Positions 8,407 through 17,461 of a stretch of 64,000 nt of DNA are shown here, in pieces. Under the pieces are notes generated by a model. The model did not search any database and had not been told where the DNA came from. It was given only the letters and a program-made list of their open reading frames with translations. The position numbers and the translations under genes are program-made. Origin of the DNA: Anabaenopsis elenkinii CCIBt3563. GTDB lineage: Bacteria; Cyanobacteriota; Cyanobacteriia; Cyanobacteriales; Nostocaceae. Where the stretch lies: contig NZ_CP063311.1 of assembly GCF_015245355.1 (NCBI RefSeq), positions 3,222,938 through 3,286,937 of the forward strand. Reading direction: 5' to 3'. Positions within the stretch are counted from its first letter, which is position 1; the number at the start of each line of letters is the position of its first letter.

Positions 8407-10548
8407 TTACATAAAAGACTGCACTAGAGGTAACATACGCCCCAGCTGCTCCTGTCCATTTATAGCTAGGTCACTGTGACATAAATACAGTTTGTCACCG
8501 ACACGAGTCAGTAAATCTGCCAAAATGTTTGGTAATCTTGTTGCTTCTAACAAATTTTCCTCTTCTGCTGTCCAAGGTTGCCCTAACCTGTGTTGTAAGA
8601 ATAATTGTGATCCAAATAACACGGAAGCGCCCCCTTTTGCCCATAAGGGTGAACCAACATCTAACCAAAAATGCCAAGGGTGAAATTTCCTACTACAACG
8701 ATATTGGAAAATAGTTATTAAGGTGACGGCTTTGCTACCGGGGCCAATGGGTTGCAAGGGGTAAGGATTGGCGGTAATGGTACCATTTCGGAGTAGTTGT
8801 ATAAATTCGGCAATGGTTGTGCTGGTATTATTTAGTTCTAATCGGGTATTAATCTCCCAATAGTGTTGGGCTGTTTCCAGTAATTCCCGAATTGCTGCCA
8901 TTTGGTCGTAGGGAAGATGGTTATTCTTAAGGAGAAAGTCCTGTATGGCTAGGAATAAAACGGTAGTGGGATGGGAGATGGAACGGGAATGGGATAGGGT
9001 AGCGCTGCTGCAAGCAGCTCGCTGTTTTTGTAACCACTGTAAAATCTCATGATAAGCTGTTGTGGCAGCATAGCCAATGCGATCCCATCGCTGAAATGCG
9101 GTAACTGGTAGCAAGTGTGGATGGTCGGGATGAGGTACAAAACAGGAATCAGCAATCAATCCGGCGCGTACTGGGTCGATGGGGTAGTAAAATGAGGCAG
9201 AATTATCAACGACTTCTGTGTTTCTACTCAAGATAACTAACATCTCGGCCACTGCATCTCGATGTACCAGGCGACCTAAACCAGGATAAACTAGTGTGAG
9301 CATAGTGAGTAACCCACGAATCACAGAGGAAGTAATCAGGGGTCTTTGTTCCTTGGGTGATTGGACGGGTATATTTTGCTTAGTGAGGATTTCCACTAAA
9401 GTATAACGAGCGATCGCATCTAGACCAGGTGCAATAATTGCTACTTCTTCTGGTTGTACTTTTCCGGACTTGATAGCTTGACTAATTTCCTGTGCTGTTT
9501 CTCTTAACAATTCAGCACGGGAAGTAGTTTTAATTAACTGCACTGGTTGGGGTAAGCTAGATAACAGCATTGGTGTTGTGACTAATTCTACCATAGGAGT
9601 CAGCAGTCTATCTGCTAGACCTGGTAAAGGTGATGTGGTTAATGTCTCAATCCGACAACGCTGTGCTAAACCCTGCAAATAATCCGGATCAGCCCCTAAA
9701 CCTAGACGGGGCGCACCATTGGGATTATAGCTAAATCCACCCACTGCACCTTGATCCAGTAAAAAATCAAACAGTTGACGCGCTACCGCGGGATAATCAT
9801 CAACATCATCTGCTAGTATAGCTTGATAGCGTTGATTTAAGTGCGGTTGGTAATGGTGATGGCTCAATAATTGCTGACTATAAAGTTCAGTAATTATACC
9901 ATAGGTAAGTAGTCCCCTTTCTAAGCACCAGCGGCGCCAATCTAGCAATAAAGATGCCACAAAGTCGGCATCTAAATCCAGGAAATTTTCTTGTAAGCCG
10001 GTGTGTAAAATCTCACCAATATTTTCACAGGGTGTACCACTGTAAGCAGCTAGCTGCAAGAAATCCAGGAGGCGACGGACTAAACGGTACTCATTGACCC
10101 CCGCACGGCGCAAAATAGCTGCATCCAATTGGGAACGCCACAGTTTTGTAGCTAATTGCTGTTCAGTTTCTGGACGTAGTCTGATGGGAAATTGCGCTTT
10201 GAGGTTTAAAGATGAAATCAATAAGGGCCAAAATAGAATTACTTCATCTTGAAAAAAACCCATCATGGTCTTGACGCGCACTGGATATTTCCCCTGGGTG
10301 GCGGTGGTAATTCTATCAGCCAAAATCCGGCGATTATCACTGTTTGCAGCTAAAACCAAGGCTCCCGGACGTGTTTTTTGCCAATGTGAAATTGGTTGTA
10401 TATCCGAGGGTGTTTGCTTCTGTGGTTTTTCCGGATCAAATAAGGCAGAATTATGATGTTGAAGCCACCAATGACACAAATTCTCGACCAAGCGAGTCGT
10501 CTTACCGCTGCGACTAGGTCCTACAACCCAAATAGAATCAGAAATCAC
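8407..10548 (-). CDS. AddB/UvrD-like P-loop ATPase, helicase-related, function unknown
   Basis: This 713-residue protein has a Walker A motif right at its N-terminus (VVGPSRSGKTTRL, residues 8-20). A motif Ia-like segment follows (ALVLAANSDNRRILADRI), then a Walker B-like segment (AILADDVDDYPAVARQ, ~residue 240) and a motif IV-like segment (EVAIIAPGLDAIARYTLVEIL). That order fits superfamily 1 helicases of the UvrD/AddB group. It is much shorter than AddB and no nuclease domain or iron-sulfur cysteine cluster is visible at its C-terminus, so it may be an inactive or specialised relative. Cyanobacterial homologues are usually annotated only as recombinase-family or helicase-like proteins. The IS605 element is inserted only ~78 bases upstream of its start, so its promoter may be altered. 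Confidence 0.55.
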   Translation of the reverse strand: MISDSIWVVGPSRSGKTTRLVENLCHWWLQHHNSALFDPEKPQKQTPSDIQPISHWQKTRPGALVLAANSDNRRILADRITTATQGKYPVRVKTMMGFFQDEVILFWPLLISSLNLKAQFPIRLRPETEQQLATKLWRSQLDAAILRRAGVNEYRLVRRLLDFLQLAAYSGTPCENIGEILHTGLQENFLDLDADFVASLLLDWRRWCLERGLLTYGIITELYSQQLLSHHHYQPHLNQRYQAILADDVDDYPAVARQLFDFLLDQGAVGGFSYNPNGAPRLGLGADPDYLQGLAQRCRIETLTTSPLPGLADRLLTPMVELVTTPMLLSSLPQPVQLIKTTSRAELLRETAQEISQAIKSGKVQPEEVAIIAPGLDAIARYTLVEILTKQNIPVQSPKEQRPLITSSVIRGLLTMLTLVYPGLGRLVHRDAVAEMLVILSRNTEVVDNSASFYYPIDPVRAGLIADSCFVPHPDHPHLLPVTAFQRWDRIGYAATTAYHEILQWLQKQRAACSSATLSHSRSISHPTTVLFLAIQDFLLKNNHLPYDQMAAIRELLETAQHYWEINTRLELNNTSTTIAEFIQLLRNGTITANPYPLQPIGPGSKAVTLITIFQYRCSRKFHPWHFWLDVGSPLWAKGGASVLFGSQLFLQHRLGQPWTAEEENLLEATRLPNILADLLTRVGDKLYLCHSDLAINGQEQLGRMLPLVQSFM

Positions 10549-10626
10549 CCAACTATCCCCTTATAGATTTGCTCTTATACTTCCCAACTCAAGTTGATTA
10601 CCTGAATTTGGGAAATAATTGTCATT

Positions 10627-10700
10627 TTGACACTCTCCATGCCTGAAGGCAGGGGATTCGGTGCGTCACTGACGTTCCTTGCTTTTGGAGGTCTTACGAC
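10627..10700 (-). ncRNA. Probable right end and omega-RNA scaffold of the TnpB element
   Basis: In IS605 elements the tnpB 3' end and right end are processed into the guide RNA. Here the sequence after the tnpB stop contains the CCCCTGCCTTCAGGCATGG hairpin on the minus strand and ends in GTGTCAA. The guide would be specified by flanking bases from 10626 downward (AATGACAATT on the minus strand). The start of the RNA cannot be placed from sequence alone. Confidence 0.4.
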
Positions 10701-11844
10701 CAACAGAAGTAGAGGGAACATCTCGACTGGCGTTACTTTGGGGTTGCCCACCCCTAGCGTTTGCACGACTTAAAATTACTTTGGCTGCATTCACATCACG
10801 TTGTTCTATGTGACCACAATGCAAGCAAGAATGAGTTCTAGTGCTAAGTGATTTGTAAACTATTGCACCACAATTACTGCATTCTTGGCTAGTGAAATGA
10901 GGCAGAACAGCGATTATTTCCCGTCCAAATTTCTCTCCAAAGTATTCGAGCCACTGGCGAAAGTTGTACCAAGACGCATCAGAAATACTCTTAGCAAGCT
11001 TGTGGTTTCTCACCAACCCACTAACATTTAAATCTTCCAAGACCACCTTAGCGTTAGCTAGGCATAAGTTACGCGCCAATCGTTTGGCGTGTTCATTCCT
11101 TTGTCGAGTTACTTTTAAATGTTTGCGAGCATAAACACCACTGGCTTTCTTTCTACCAGATGACCCTTTCTTTTTCTTGTAAATACTGCGCTGAACTCGC
11201 TTGATATCTTTTTCAGCTTTACGTAAATATCTAGGGTTTTCTTGATGATTGCCATTGCTATCAGAGTAGAAATACTCTAACCCTACATCGATACCAATTT
11301 CAGATGTAGTTAATGGAGCTTCCTGTTTATTATCTGCTTTCACACAGAACTGAACATAATATCCATCCGCACGGCGAACAATCCTAACTCTCTTAATTAG
11401 CTCTACAGGATAAGTGTGGATATCCCACTTACCCAACAATTTGAGTTCACCAATGCCTTTTTTATCAGTAAAGGTAATACGACGTTTTGTGGGGTGAAGC
11501 TTCCAAGATTGTTGTTTATATTCAACAGAGCGACTATGCTTTTTAAATCTTGGATACCCTTTGTTTCCGGGTTTTTTAGCCTTGCAGTTAGCGAAAAATC
11601 TATTGATAGCACGTTCTACATTCTCAACAGACGCTTGACAAGCGTGACTGCTCAAATCTCTCACAAATTCATATTCTGCTCGTAATTGAGTGTTGTATTT
11701 GTACAATTCTTTTTTGCCAATACCGCGATTATCTATCCAGTATCTAAGCACCTTGTTTCTAACAAACTGACTCGTGCGAACAGCTTCATCTATGGCTTTT
11801 GACTGCGCTTTTTTGACAACTGCTTTGTACTCCATTACCAACAC
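10666..11844 (-). CDS. tnpB: RNA-guided endonuclease TnpB (IS605 OrfB family)
   Basis: TnpB is an omega-RNA-guided DNA nuclease that promotes retention of its element. The RuvC-like triad looks intact: D in EIGIDVGLEYF, E in VVLEDLNVSGL and D in EQRDVNAAKVI. The zinc finger between the last two is complete (CSNCG and CLHCG). The ~390-residue length is normal. I prefer the GTG at 11844 as start because AAGGAGG lies 10 bases upstream. An ATG three codons later (MEYKAVVKKAQSK) is also possible, and the longer frame to 11904 lacks a binding site. It is divergent from the frameshifted tnpA. With tnpA broken, this may now be a stand-alone nuclease. Confidence 0.9.
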   Translation of the reverse strand: MLVMEYKAVVKKAQSKAIDEAVRTSQFVRNKVLRYWIDNRGIGKKELYKYNTQLRAEYEFVRDLSSHACQASVENVERAINRFFANCKAKKPGNKGYPRFKKHSRSVEYKQQSWKLHPTKRRITFTDKKGIGELKLLGKWDIHTYPVELIKRVRIVRRADGYYVQFCVKADNKQEAPLTTSEIGIDVGLEYFYSDSNGNHQENPRYLRKAEKDIKRVQRSIYKKKKGSSGRKKASGVYARKHLKVTRQRNEHAKRLARNLCLANAKVVLEDLNVSGLVRNHKLAKSISDASWYNFRQWLEYFGEKFGREIIAVLPHFTSQECSNCGAIVYKSLSTRTHSCLHCGHIEQRDVNAAKVILSRANARGGQPQSNASRDVPSTSVGRKTSKSKERQ

Positions 11845-11920
11845 TCTTAAATCACCTCCTTGATATTTATCTTTGCTTGAAATAATTATAGCCTGTAGCT
11901 GCATAAGTCAACAGGGTTCC

Positions 11921-12314
11921 ATGCAAAAATTCAAATCAAACAACAATGTTGTTTATTCGTGTAAATATCATGTTATTTTTTGCCCTAAATATAGAAGACC
12001 AGTTCTCGTGAACGCAATCGCTTCTCGATTAAAAGAGTTACTTGCTCAAATAGCGATTGAAATTAACATTGAAATTATAGAGATGGAAATCATGCCAGAC
12101 CATGTACATTTATTGGTAGAAGTTGACCCTCAAGGAATACATCGAGTTGTAAAAAGATTTAAGGGTGCAACTTCTAGGTATTTACGATTAGAATTTCCAC
12201 CAATTGAAACGTAGATTACCTACTTTATGGACTAATTCTTATTTTGTTTCCACTGTCGGGGGTGCACCACTAGAGACAGTTAAAATGTACATTCAAAATC
12301 AAAAAGAAACTTAA
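11921..12314 (+). pseudogene. tnpA: IS200-type transposase TnpA (Y1 HUH), frameshifted
   Basis: TnpA is the single-strand transposase of IS200/IS605 elements. The start MQKFKSNNNVVYS at 11921 and the HUH motif (MPDHVHLL) are normal. At ~12200-12204 the frame shifts: the first frame ends at TAG (12212), while the next frame continues with KRRLPTLWTNSYFVSTVGG and carries the expected catalytic tyrosine in TVKMYIQNQK before TAA at 12312. One extra base or two lost bases explains it. The two frames together give ~131 residues, the usual TnpA size. The catalytic tyrosine is separated from the HUH motif, so the gene should be inactive unless the shift is bypassed by ribosomal frameshifting or is a sequencing error. 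Confidence 0.85.
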
Positions 12315-12316
12315 CA

Positions 12317-12377
12317 GCGATTAAAATCGCCAACGGCTAGCCCCCATAAATAGAATTTAGGGGCTAGCTCGCCGTTG
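12317..12377. repeat. Hairpins at the left end of the IS605 element
   Basis: Directly after the tnpA stop comes GCGATT-AA-AATCGC (12317-12330), then a larger stem with arms CAACGGCTAGCCCC (12331-12344) and GGGGCTAG plus GCCGTTG (12360-12377), bulged by three bases. These are probably the subterminal secondary structures recognised by TnpA, and may also end transcription. Confidence 0.55.
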
Positions 12378-12448
12378 TATTATTGGTCTGTGTTGTCAAG
12401 TACGCTAAATTAGTTATTTGGTTGATTAGTATCAAGTTACAAGCAGGG

Positions 12449-12652
12449 TCAATCTTGATTATCACCGAAAGACACGCAGGGACTGTCAACAAATACTGTG
12501 CTTTGGAAAGAATCGCAGAAAATTACTGTAGAACAATTTACCTCTAATTCATCGGGATGAATACATTCGATTCTTTCTGCTATCAAGGCATGAAAAGTAC
12601 AATCATTGCAGATAGACTGGCGTGGTGGTTGATCTTTTATGGAATCTGACAT
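12449..12652 (-). CDS. Small cysteine-rich protein, unknown function
   Basis: This 67-residue frame has six cysteines (QSICNDCTFHALIAERIEC, then VNCSTVIFCDSF and SPCVSF), suggesting a small zinc or disulfide protein. Its start is well supported by GAGGTGA about 7 bases before the ATG. It lies alone next to the inferred left end of the IS605 element, with no operon partner. I do not recognise a named family. Real coding is likely because of the binding site and cysteine pattern. Confidence 0.5.
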   Translation of the reverse strand: MSDSIKDQPPRQSICNDCTFHALIAERIECIHPDELEVNCSTVIFCDSFQSTVFVDSPCVSFGDNQD

Positions 12653-13149
12653 TAGCTCTCACCTCATCATCCGGTAAATAGTCTACCGCTATAGAAATGT
12701 TATTGAGGGGTTTTGCAGTAACTGAATTATAGCAGTGATGCGATCGCTCACCCTTGTGACCTATAAATGGGATGATATCTCAGACTGTATTACATTTGGC
12801 AATAAGTCCTCAATTGCTCATTGTATTCTCTTGGTCTGGTCAAATGTTGCTCTTAGGGAATCGAAATGTTTTTTTTGGATAAAATTATACTTATTTTTAT
12901 CCCTAATAAAAATTGCAGTTGGCAGTTTTGGGCTGCTATGATTGATAGTCAATTGTCCTATGCACTTCGATTGTTGAATGTACCTGAGCATAGTGGAATC
13001 AAGACCGTCGCCTGATCAGGGATTAGGAAATGTTACCAGAAATGAGGAAAGCTAGTTTTTATACAGTCATGGTTCCTTTGCTGTTAAAACCACTGGTAAA
13101 ATCTTCTTTAACCACTTCATAATCACCTAGAAACAGCCTCTTACCGACG
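12653..13149. other. Intergenic region upstream of pxcA
   Basis: 497 bases. It holds one HIP1-like GCGATCGC at ~12739 and a 68-codon frame (12735-12941) that I do not accept as a gene. It should contain the promoters of pxcA and of the small gene at 12652. No clear operator was recognised. Confidence 0.4.
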
Positions 13150-14469
13150 ATGAAAATCCAAATTTTTACCCATAAAGTTTACCCTTTTTTACTATCTGCT
13201 TACAGATGGTACTTACTCACCCCGGAGCGTTCACTGGATGCAGCTTATAAGGCAGCATTACAGATTAAATCCCTAGAAAATGACCATTTTGAGGGAAACA
13301 AAATAGAGATAAATTCAGCCATCTACAGTAACAGTGTGATGGATTATTTCGAGTCAGTTTTAAAGCAACAATTAAAAATTGTGCGGATGCGACTGACGGA
13401 GTTTCGCTCCAGTCGTTGGTTTTCTAATGAATCTCATCACAGGGCGGCGGATAAAACAGGTATAGAATATCCCAGTGCTGCGGCAATTTTAGAAAAATTA
13501 AATTTTATTGATCAAGTTATATCTAAATATAATAACTGGGATTATGAGGTCAATTCCCGGGAGTTAGTAAATCCGCCTCAAATAGTTAAAGTTGCTCCGC
13601 CTACATCTCAAGCATCACCACCAAAATTACCAGGTCAAAATCAAGAACAAAATCAAAAAAAGCGGGGTAAATCTGACACAATGGGAATATTACCCCGGTC
13701 GCTTTTAGGTACCATCAGCCGTCTGCAAGTTGAGTTAGATCCCAATGCTGAAGAAGATGTTGTCAAAAACTTCCGTCAGAATCAAAGAAGAAGTATAATA
13801 GCCATTAGATTTATTTTACTATTAATTATAGTCCCTCTATTAACCCATCAAATATCAAAGGTATTAGTGGTAGGTCCGGTGATTAACCATTTTAGAGGAG
13901 AGGAAGCAGTACCAATGTTTCTTAACTTGGAAATGGAAGAAGAAGCATTGATAGAACTGCAAAAATTTGAAGATAAAATCAGGTTTAAAAATTTGATTAG
14001 TGGCGCTCCTCGACTATCTCCTACAGAGATGGAAATGCAGATGGAGGAGAAAGCCCATGAAATTGCCGAACAATTTCGTCGCGAAAGTGCTAACGCCATT
14101 AAAAATGTTTTTGCGGATATTTTATCAGTTGGTGCGTTTATTTATTTGCTACTGATTAGCAAGCCAGCTATTATGGTGTTAAAAGATTTTATTGATCATA
14201 TTGTCTATGGTTTAAGTGATAGTGCTAAGGCATTTATTATTATTTTATTTACTGATGTATTTGTCGGTTTCCACTCTCCCCACGGCTGGGAAATAATTTT
14301 AGAGGGTGCATCACGTCATTGGGGCTTACCAGCTAACCGAGATTTTATTTTCCTATTTATTGCTACATTCCCGGTGATTTTGGATACCATCTTTAAATAC
14401 TGGATTTTCCGTTATTTAAACCGTATATCACCTTCGGCTGTGGCTACATATCGCAACATGAATGAGTAA
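13150..14469 (+). CDS. pxcA: Proton extrusion protein PxcA (CemA family)
   Basis: PxcA is a membrane protein needed for light-induced proton extrusion and pH homeostasis; its plastid counterpart is CemA. The C-terminal ~130 residues carry the family signature: DVFVGFHSPHGWEIILEG, then HWGLPANRDFIFLFIATFPV and the terminal YLNRISPSAVATYRNMNE. Four hydrophobic helices are visible (about residues 215-240, 335-355, 370-390 and 400-420). The N-terminal ~200 residues are soluble, as in the long cyanobacterial form. The gene stands alone, convergent with argJ. Ribosome binding signals are weak at the ATG (13150). Confidence 0.92.
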   Translation: MKIQIFTHKVYPFLLSAYRWYLLTPERSLDAAYKAALQIKSLENDHFEGNKIEINSAIYSNSVMDYFESVLKQQLKIVRMRLTEFRSSRWFSNESHHRAADKTGIEYPSAAAILEKLNFIDQVISKYNNWDYEVNSRELVNPPQIVKVAPPTSQASPPKLPGQNQEQNQKKRGKSDTMGILPRSLLGTISRLQVELDPNAEEDVVKNFRQNQRRSIIAIRFILLLIIVPLLTHQISKVLVVGPVINHFRGEEAVPMFLNLEMEEEALIELQKFEDKIRFKNLISGAPRLSPTEMEMQMEEKAHEIAEQFRRESANAIKNVFADILSVGAFIYLLLISKPAIMVLKDFIDHIVYGLSDSAKAFIIILFTDVFVGFHSPHGWEIILEGASRHWGLPANRDFIFLFIATFPVILDTIFKYWIFRYLNRISPSAVATYRNMNE

Positions 14470-14569
14470 AAAATCATCAGTGTCGCGGTGATAAATGGGG
14501 GAAATCTCGATGCAAGAGCTAGGCTTTACACCGAGTAATTAGCGGACTGGGGAGTTTTTCAGCGTTAAC

Positions 14570-15838
14570 TCAAGTGGTGTACTCGGCGTTAATTTTTACA
14601 TAGTCATAACTCAAATCACACCCCCAAGCTTTACCATCACCATGACCATTACCAACCTTAACTGCAATAATCACGGGATGATCTATTCTTTGTTCTGGGC
14701 GGTGGTTATGATAGACAGAAGAATCAGCGGCAGTTTGTTTTAAATATGTACTGGCTGCTGCACGATCAAATGATACTGGTTGACCATTTTCTAATAACAG
14801 GAAATCGCCTAATTTAATTTGTAATTTCTCTTGTTCAAAGGGGACGCCAGCACGTCCAGCAGCGGCGGCGATACGTCCCCAGTTGGGATCACGTCCAAAG
14901 ATGGCAGATTTAACTAAGGATGAACCTGCAATGGTTTTAGCAATTTGACGCGCACAAACTTGATCATGAGCACCTGTAACTTGGACTTCAATTAAGCAGG
15001 TTGCGCCTTCACCGTCACGGGCGATCGCTTTTGCTAAATGCTGACACACTGCTGTTAACATGGCCTCTAATTTTTCGGCTTCTGGACTCATTTCGGTAAT
15101 TGCTGGTGTGCGAGATTGACCATTAGCCAAAGCAATTAGACTATCGTTAGTGCTAGTATCACCATCTACGGTAATGGCATTAAAGCTTTGATCCGCCGCC
15201 CTACTTAACATTTGTTGCCACAGATGAGATGAAACCGCTGCATCACAGGTTACAAATGCTAACATAGTAGCCATATTGGGATGAATCATCCCGGAACCTT
15301 TGGCAATACCACCAATTCGCACTGGGCGATCGCCTATAATTGTTTCTAGAGCAATGGACTTTGTTACCAAGTCTGTAGTGACAATTGCTTTGGCTGCTGC
15401 ATCTGAACCTGTTGGGGAGAGTGCTGCTACTACCTGAGGAATACCACTGCGCAAAGCATCCATTTTCATGCGTTGACCAATAACCCCTGTAGAAGCTAGC
15501 AAAATCGATTCCGGGGAGATATTTAACTCCCGCGCTAATATCTCGGCACTTTCTACAGCATCATGTATACCTTGCATACCTGTGGAAGCATTGGCTTGAC
15601 CAGCATTGCAGAGGATTGCACGGGCGCTATGTTTGGCTTGTAGGCGTTGGCGACAATAGTCTACACAGGCGGCTTTAACTTGGCTAGTGGTGAATACACC
15701 AGCTGCGATCGCCTCCACATCTGACCAGATCAAAGCTAAATCTGGTAATCCCGAAGGCTTAAGTCCCGCAGTGATTCCCGCTGCTTGATAACCTCTTGGA
15801 GCCGTAACACCGCCAGTAATTTCTTGCCAATCTGTCAT
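14570..15838 (-). CDS. argJ: Bifunctional ornithine acetyltransferase / N-acetylglutamate synthase ArgJ
   Basis: ArgJ moves acetyl from N-acetylornithine to glutamate and can also acetylate glutamate with acetyl-CoA, serving the cyclic arginine pathway. The precursor self-cleaves before the threonine in MIHPNMATMLAF, which is present (around residue 195), giving alpha and beta chains. The start ITGGVTAPRGYQAAGITAG and the end GNGHGDGKAWGCDLSYDYVKINAEYTT are typical. The length of 422 is normal for the family. The gene is monocistronic, as arginine genes usually are scattered in cyanobacteria. Confidence 0.96.
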   Translation of the reverse strand: MTDWQEITGGVTAPRGYQAAGITAGLKPSGLPDLALIWSDVEAIAAGVFTTSQVKAACVDYCRQRLQAKHSARAILCNAGQANASTGMQGIHDAVESAEILARELNISPESILLASTGVIGQRMKMDALRSGIPQVVAALSPTGSDAAAKAIVTTDLVTKSIALETIIGDRPVRIGGIAKGSGMIHPNMATMLAFVTCDAAVSSHLWQQMLSRAADQSFNAITVDGDTSTNDSLIALANGQSRTPAITEMSPEAEKLEAMLTAVCQHLAKAIARDGEGATCLIEVQVTGAHDQVCARQIAKTIAGSSLVKSAIFGRDPNWGRIAAAAGRAGVPFEQEKLQIKLGDFLLLENGQPVSFDRAAASTYLKQTAADSSVYHNHRPEQRIDHPVIIAVKVGNGHGDGKAWGCDLSYDYVKINAEYTT

Positions 15839-16303
15839 TTTTTTCTTTGCACCACTCTTAGCTGTTTAACTGGCGTTGATTATACCAATTCTTCACAACT
15901 GCCAGATATTCGCCGAGCATGAAACAAGGAGAGCTACATGGGCAGCTCTCCAGATCATCAGGGTGCATCTACTTATCACAGTATAGCATTTTTGCTATGA
16001 GGTGTTATACACTTTATTTATGTTTTACATCAATATTCTTGAACAGCAAGGGTATTTATCAGTTAGCGTAACAACTCTATAAATCTATGGCTACAACTGC
16101 TTGATACCAGGCGAGCGGAACTATTTAATTGATTTAATTTTTCCTTAAACAAAAGATAACTTTTTCATTTAATAACAGTGATAGAAACTATCTATCTAGT
16201 GGGAACAGTAATATTCGGTACTCTGCATCAGGGGCATATACGAATACATTTTTTTAACTAATGTTAATATACAATCATTTAACTCAGTACTTAATTTGAG
16301 ATT
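15839..16303. other. Intergenic region between divergent argJ and CHAD gene
   Basis: 465 bases. It contains two hairpins, GGAGAGCT/AGCTCTCC at 15928-15951 and ATAGCA-TTTT-TGCTAT at 15983-15998. No gene is visible. Promoters for both neighbours must lie here. Confidence 0.4.
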
Positions 16304-17284
16304 ATGATATTAGCAATAAAACCTACATCCAACAGTCTCAAGGAATATGCTTACCGAGCGGTTCAACAACACCTAAAAAAAACCTTGAAATGGGAGAAAT
16401 CCGTCAAGAAAGATGAACATCCAGAAGCATTGCATCAAATGCGAGTCGGGATGCGTCGCCTACGTACTGCAATCAGCAGGTTTGATTTAGTACTGAATTT
16501 ACCGAGGTCATCCCGGGATAAAAAAATCAGTAATATTGCCGCAATCTTAGGCAAGCTAAGAGACATAGATGTACTTAAGGAAACTTTAGAAAACCTTTAC
16601 CAACCACATTTACCTGCTGAAGAACAAAAAGTACTGGACACAGCTTTAAATATTTTAGGTAAACAACGCCAAAAAGCATTATCCCAGACCCGCAAAACAT
16701 TACAAGGGGAAGCTTATAACTCTCTCAAACAAGGATTACTACTTTGGTTAGATCAACCCATTTATCAGCCTTTAGCATCTCTACCCATTGAAGAAGTGTT
16801 ACCGGATTTACTCTTACCTGAAGTGAGTAGTTTTTTGCTACATCCGGGGTGGTTAGTGGGGACTGATATGACAGATGGGGATATAAAAGTTTGCACAAAC
16901 TGGCCTGCAGAAAACATAGAAAAGGAATTGACAACTCAAGGCGCAAGCATTCACAATTTACGCAAGCAAGCCAAACGCCTGCGTTACCAAATGGAGTTAT
17001 TTAGTGATTTATATGGTGAGTCATACTCGGCTTATGTTGCCGAAGTCAAAACTATCCAAGACATATTAGGCAAGATCCAAGATAGCGTTGTGATGGGTGA
17101 GTGGCTCGAGGATGTATTGCAGTCAGAAATTGATGCCCAAGTGCCGACCCTTGCTAGTCTGTTAAAAAATAATCGTTATCAATTGTGGCAGGAATGGCGA
17201 CCTTTGCAAGAGCGCTATTTGCAAGCTGGACATCGGTACAGTTTTCATTTAACAGTACTCAAGCTGATGGCAACAGCTATTTGA
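16304..17284 (+). CDS. CHAD domain-containing protein
   Basis: CHAD domains are helical bundles rich in conserved histidines and basic residues that bind polyphosphate. The first signature is PEALHQMRVGMRRLRTAISRF (near residue 45), followed by ILGKLRDIDVLKETL and, in the second half, IHNLRKQAKRLRYQMELF and IQDILGKIQDSVVMGEWL. The arrangement and 326-residue length match stand-alone CHAD proteins. It is probably involved with polyphosphate granules or phosphate storage; that is inference from the family. It has no operon partner. A copy of a dispersed repeat begins directly at its stop codon. Confidence 0.88.
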   Translation: MILAIKPTSNSLKEYAYRAVQQHLKKTLKWEKSVKKDEHPEALHQMRVGMRRLRTAISRFDLVLNLPRSSRDKKISNIAAILGKLRDIDVLKETLENLYQPHLPAEEQKVLDTALNILGKQRQKALSQTRKTLQGEAYNSLKQGLLLWLDQPIYQPLASLPIEEVLPDLLLPEVSSFLLHPGWLVGTDMTDGDIKVCTNWPAENIEKELTTQGASIHNLRKQAKRLRYQMELFSDLYGESYSAYVAEVKTIQDILGKIQDSVVMGEWLEDVLQSEIDAQVPTLASLLKNNRYQLWQEWRPLQERYLQAGHRYSFHLTVLKLMATAI

Positions 17285-17363
17285 TATAGCATTTCCCATG
17301 CTCGTAAGGTACAAAGTTTTTTAGTTTTAGGGAACACACCGAATAAATTGGTGTGTACTTCAT
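17283..17363 (+). repeat. Dispersed repeat, copy 1
   Basis: This stretch begins GATATAGCATTTCCCATGCT and ends with GTGTGTACTTCAT. A near-identical start and end recur at 24296-24390. Inside, GGTGTGTAC and the ACACACC before it form a small inverted repeat. It overlaps the stop of the CHAD gene and could act as its 3' end. Confidence 0.65.
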
Positions 17364-17461
17364 GAGACACACACAAAGGCTTTAACTGGTGACATCAATG
17401 ATTTTATTCGCCCCCAGTGGAGGAAGCCCCCACTGATTGTATGCTGGTCGCGCTAGTGAAG

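Larger units (their letters stand above)
10627..12430 (-). mobile_element. IS200/IS605-family insertion sequence (divergent tnpA and tnpB)
   Basis: The element holds tnpB on the minus strand and a broken tnpA on the plus strand. I infer ends by analogy with ISDra2/IS608. On the minus strand a TTGAT (bases 12435-12431) would precede the left end at 12430, and the right end would stop at GTGTCAA (3' base 10627) after the hairpin GCC-TGAA-GGC. No target duplication is expected for this family. The right-end hairpin next to the tnpB stop fits the region that also encodes the omega guide RNA scaffold. The gene order and ends are consistent, but the exact boundaries are inferred. Confidence 0.65.

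Noticed and set aside
11873..11920. N-terminal extension of tnpA
   Set aside because: IS200 transposases start near MQKFKSNNN; the upstream 16 codons overlap the tnpB promoter region.
12735..12941. 68-codon frame starting MMRSLTLVTYKWDD upstream of pxcA
   Set aside because: No ribosome binding site, no recognisable motif, and composition typical of translated AT-rich spacer.
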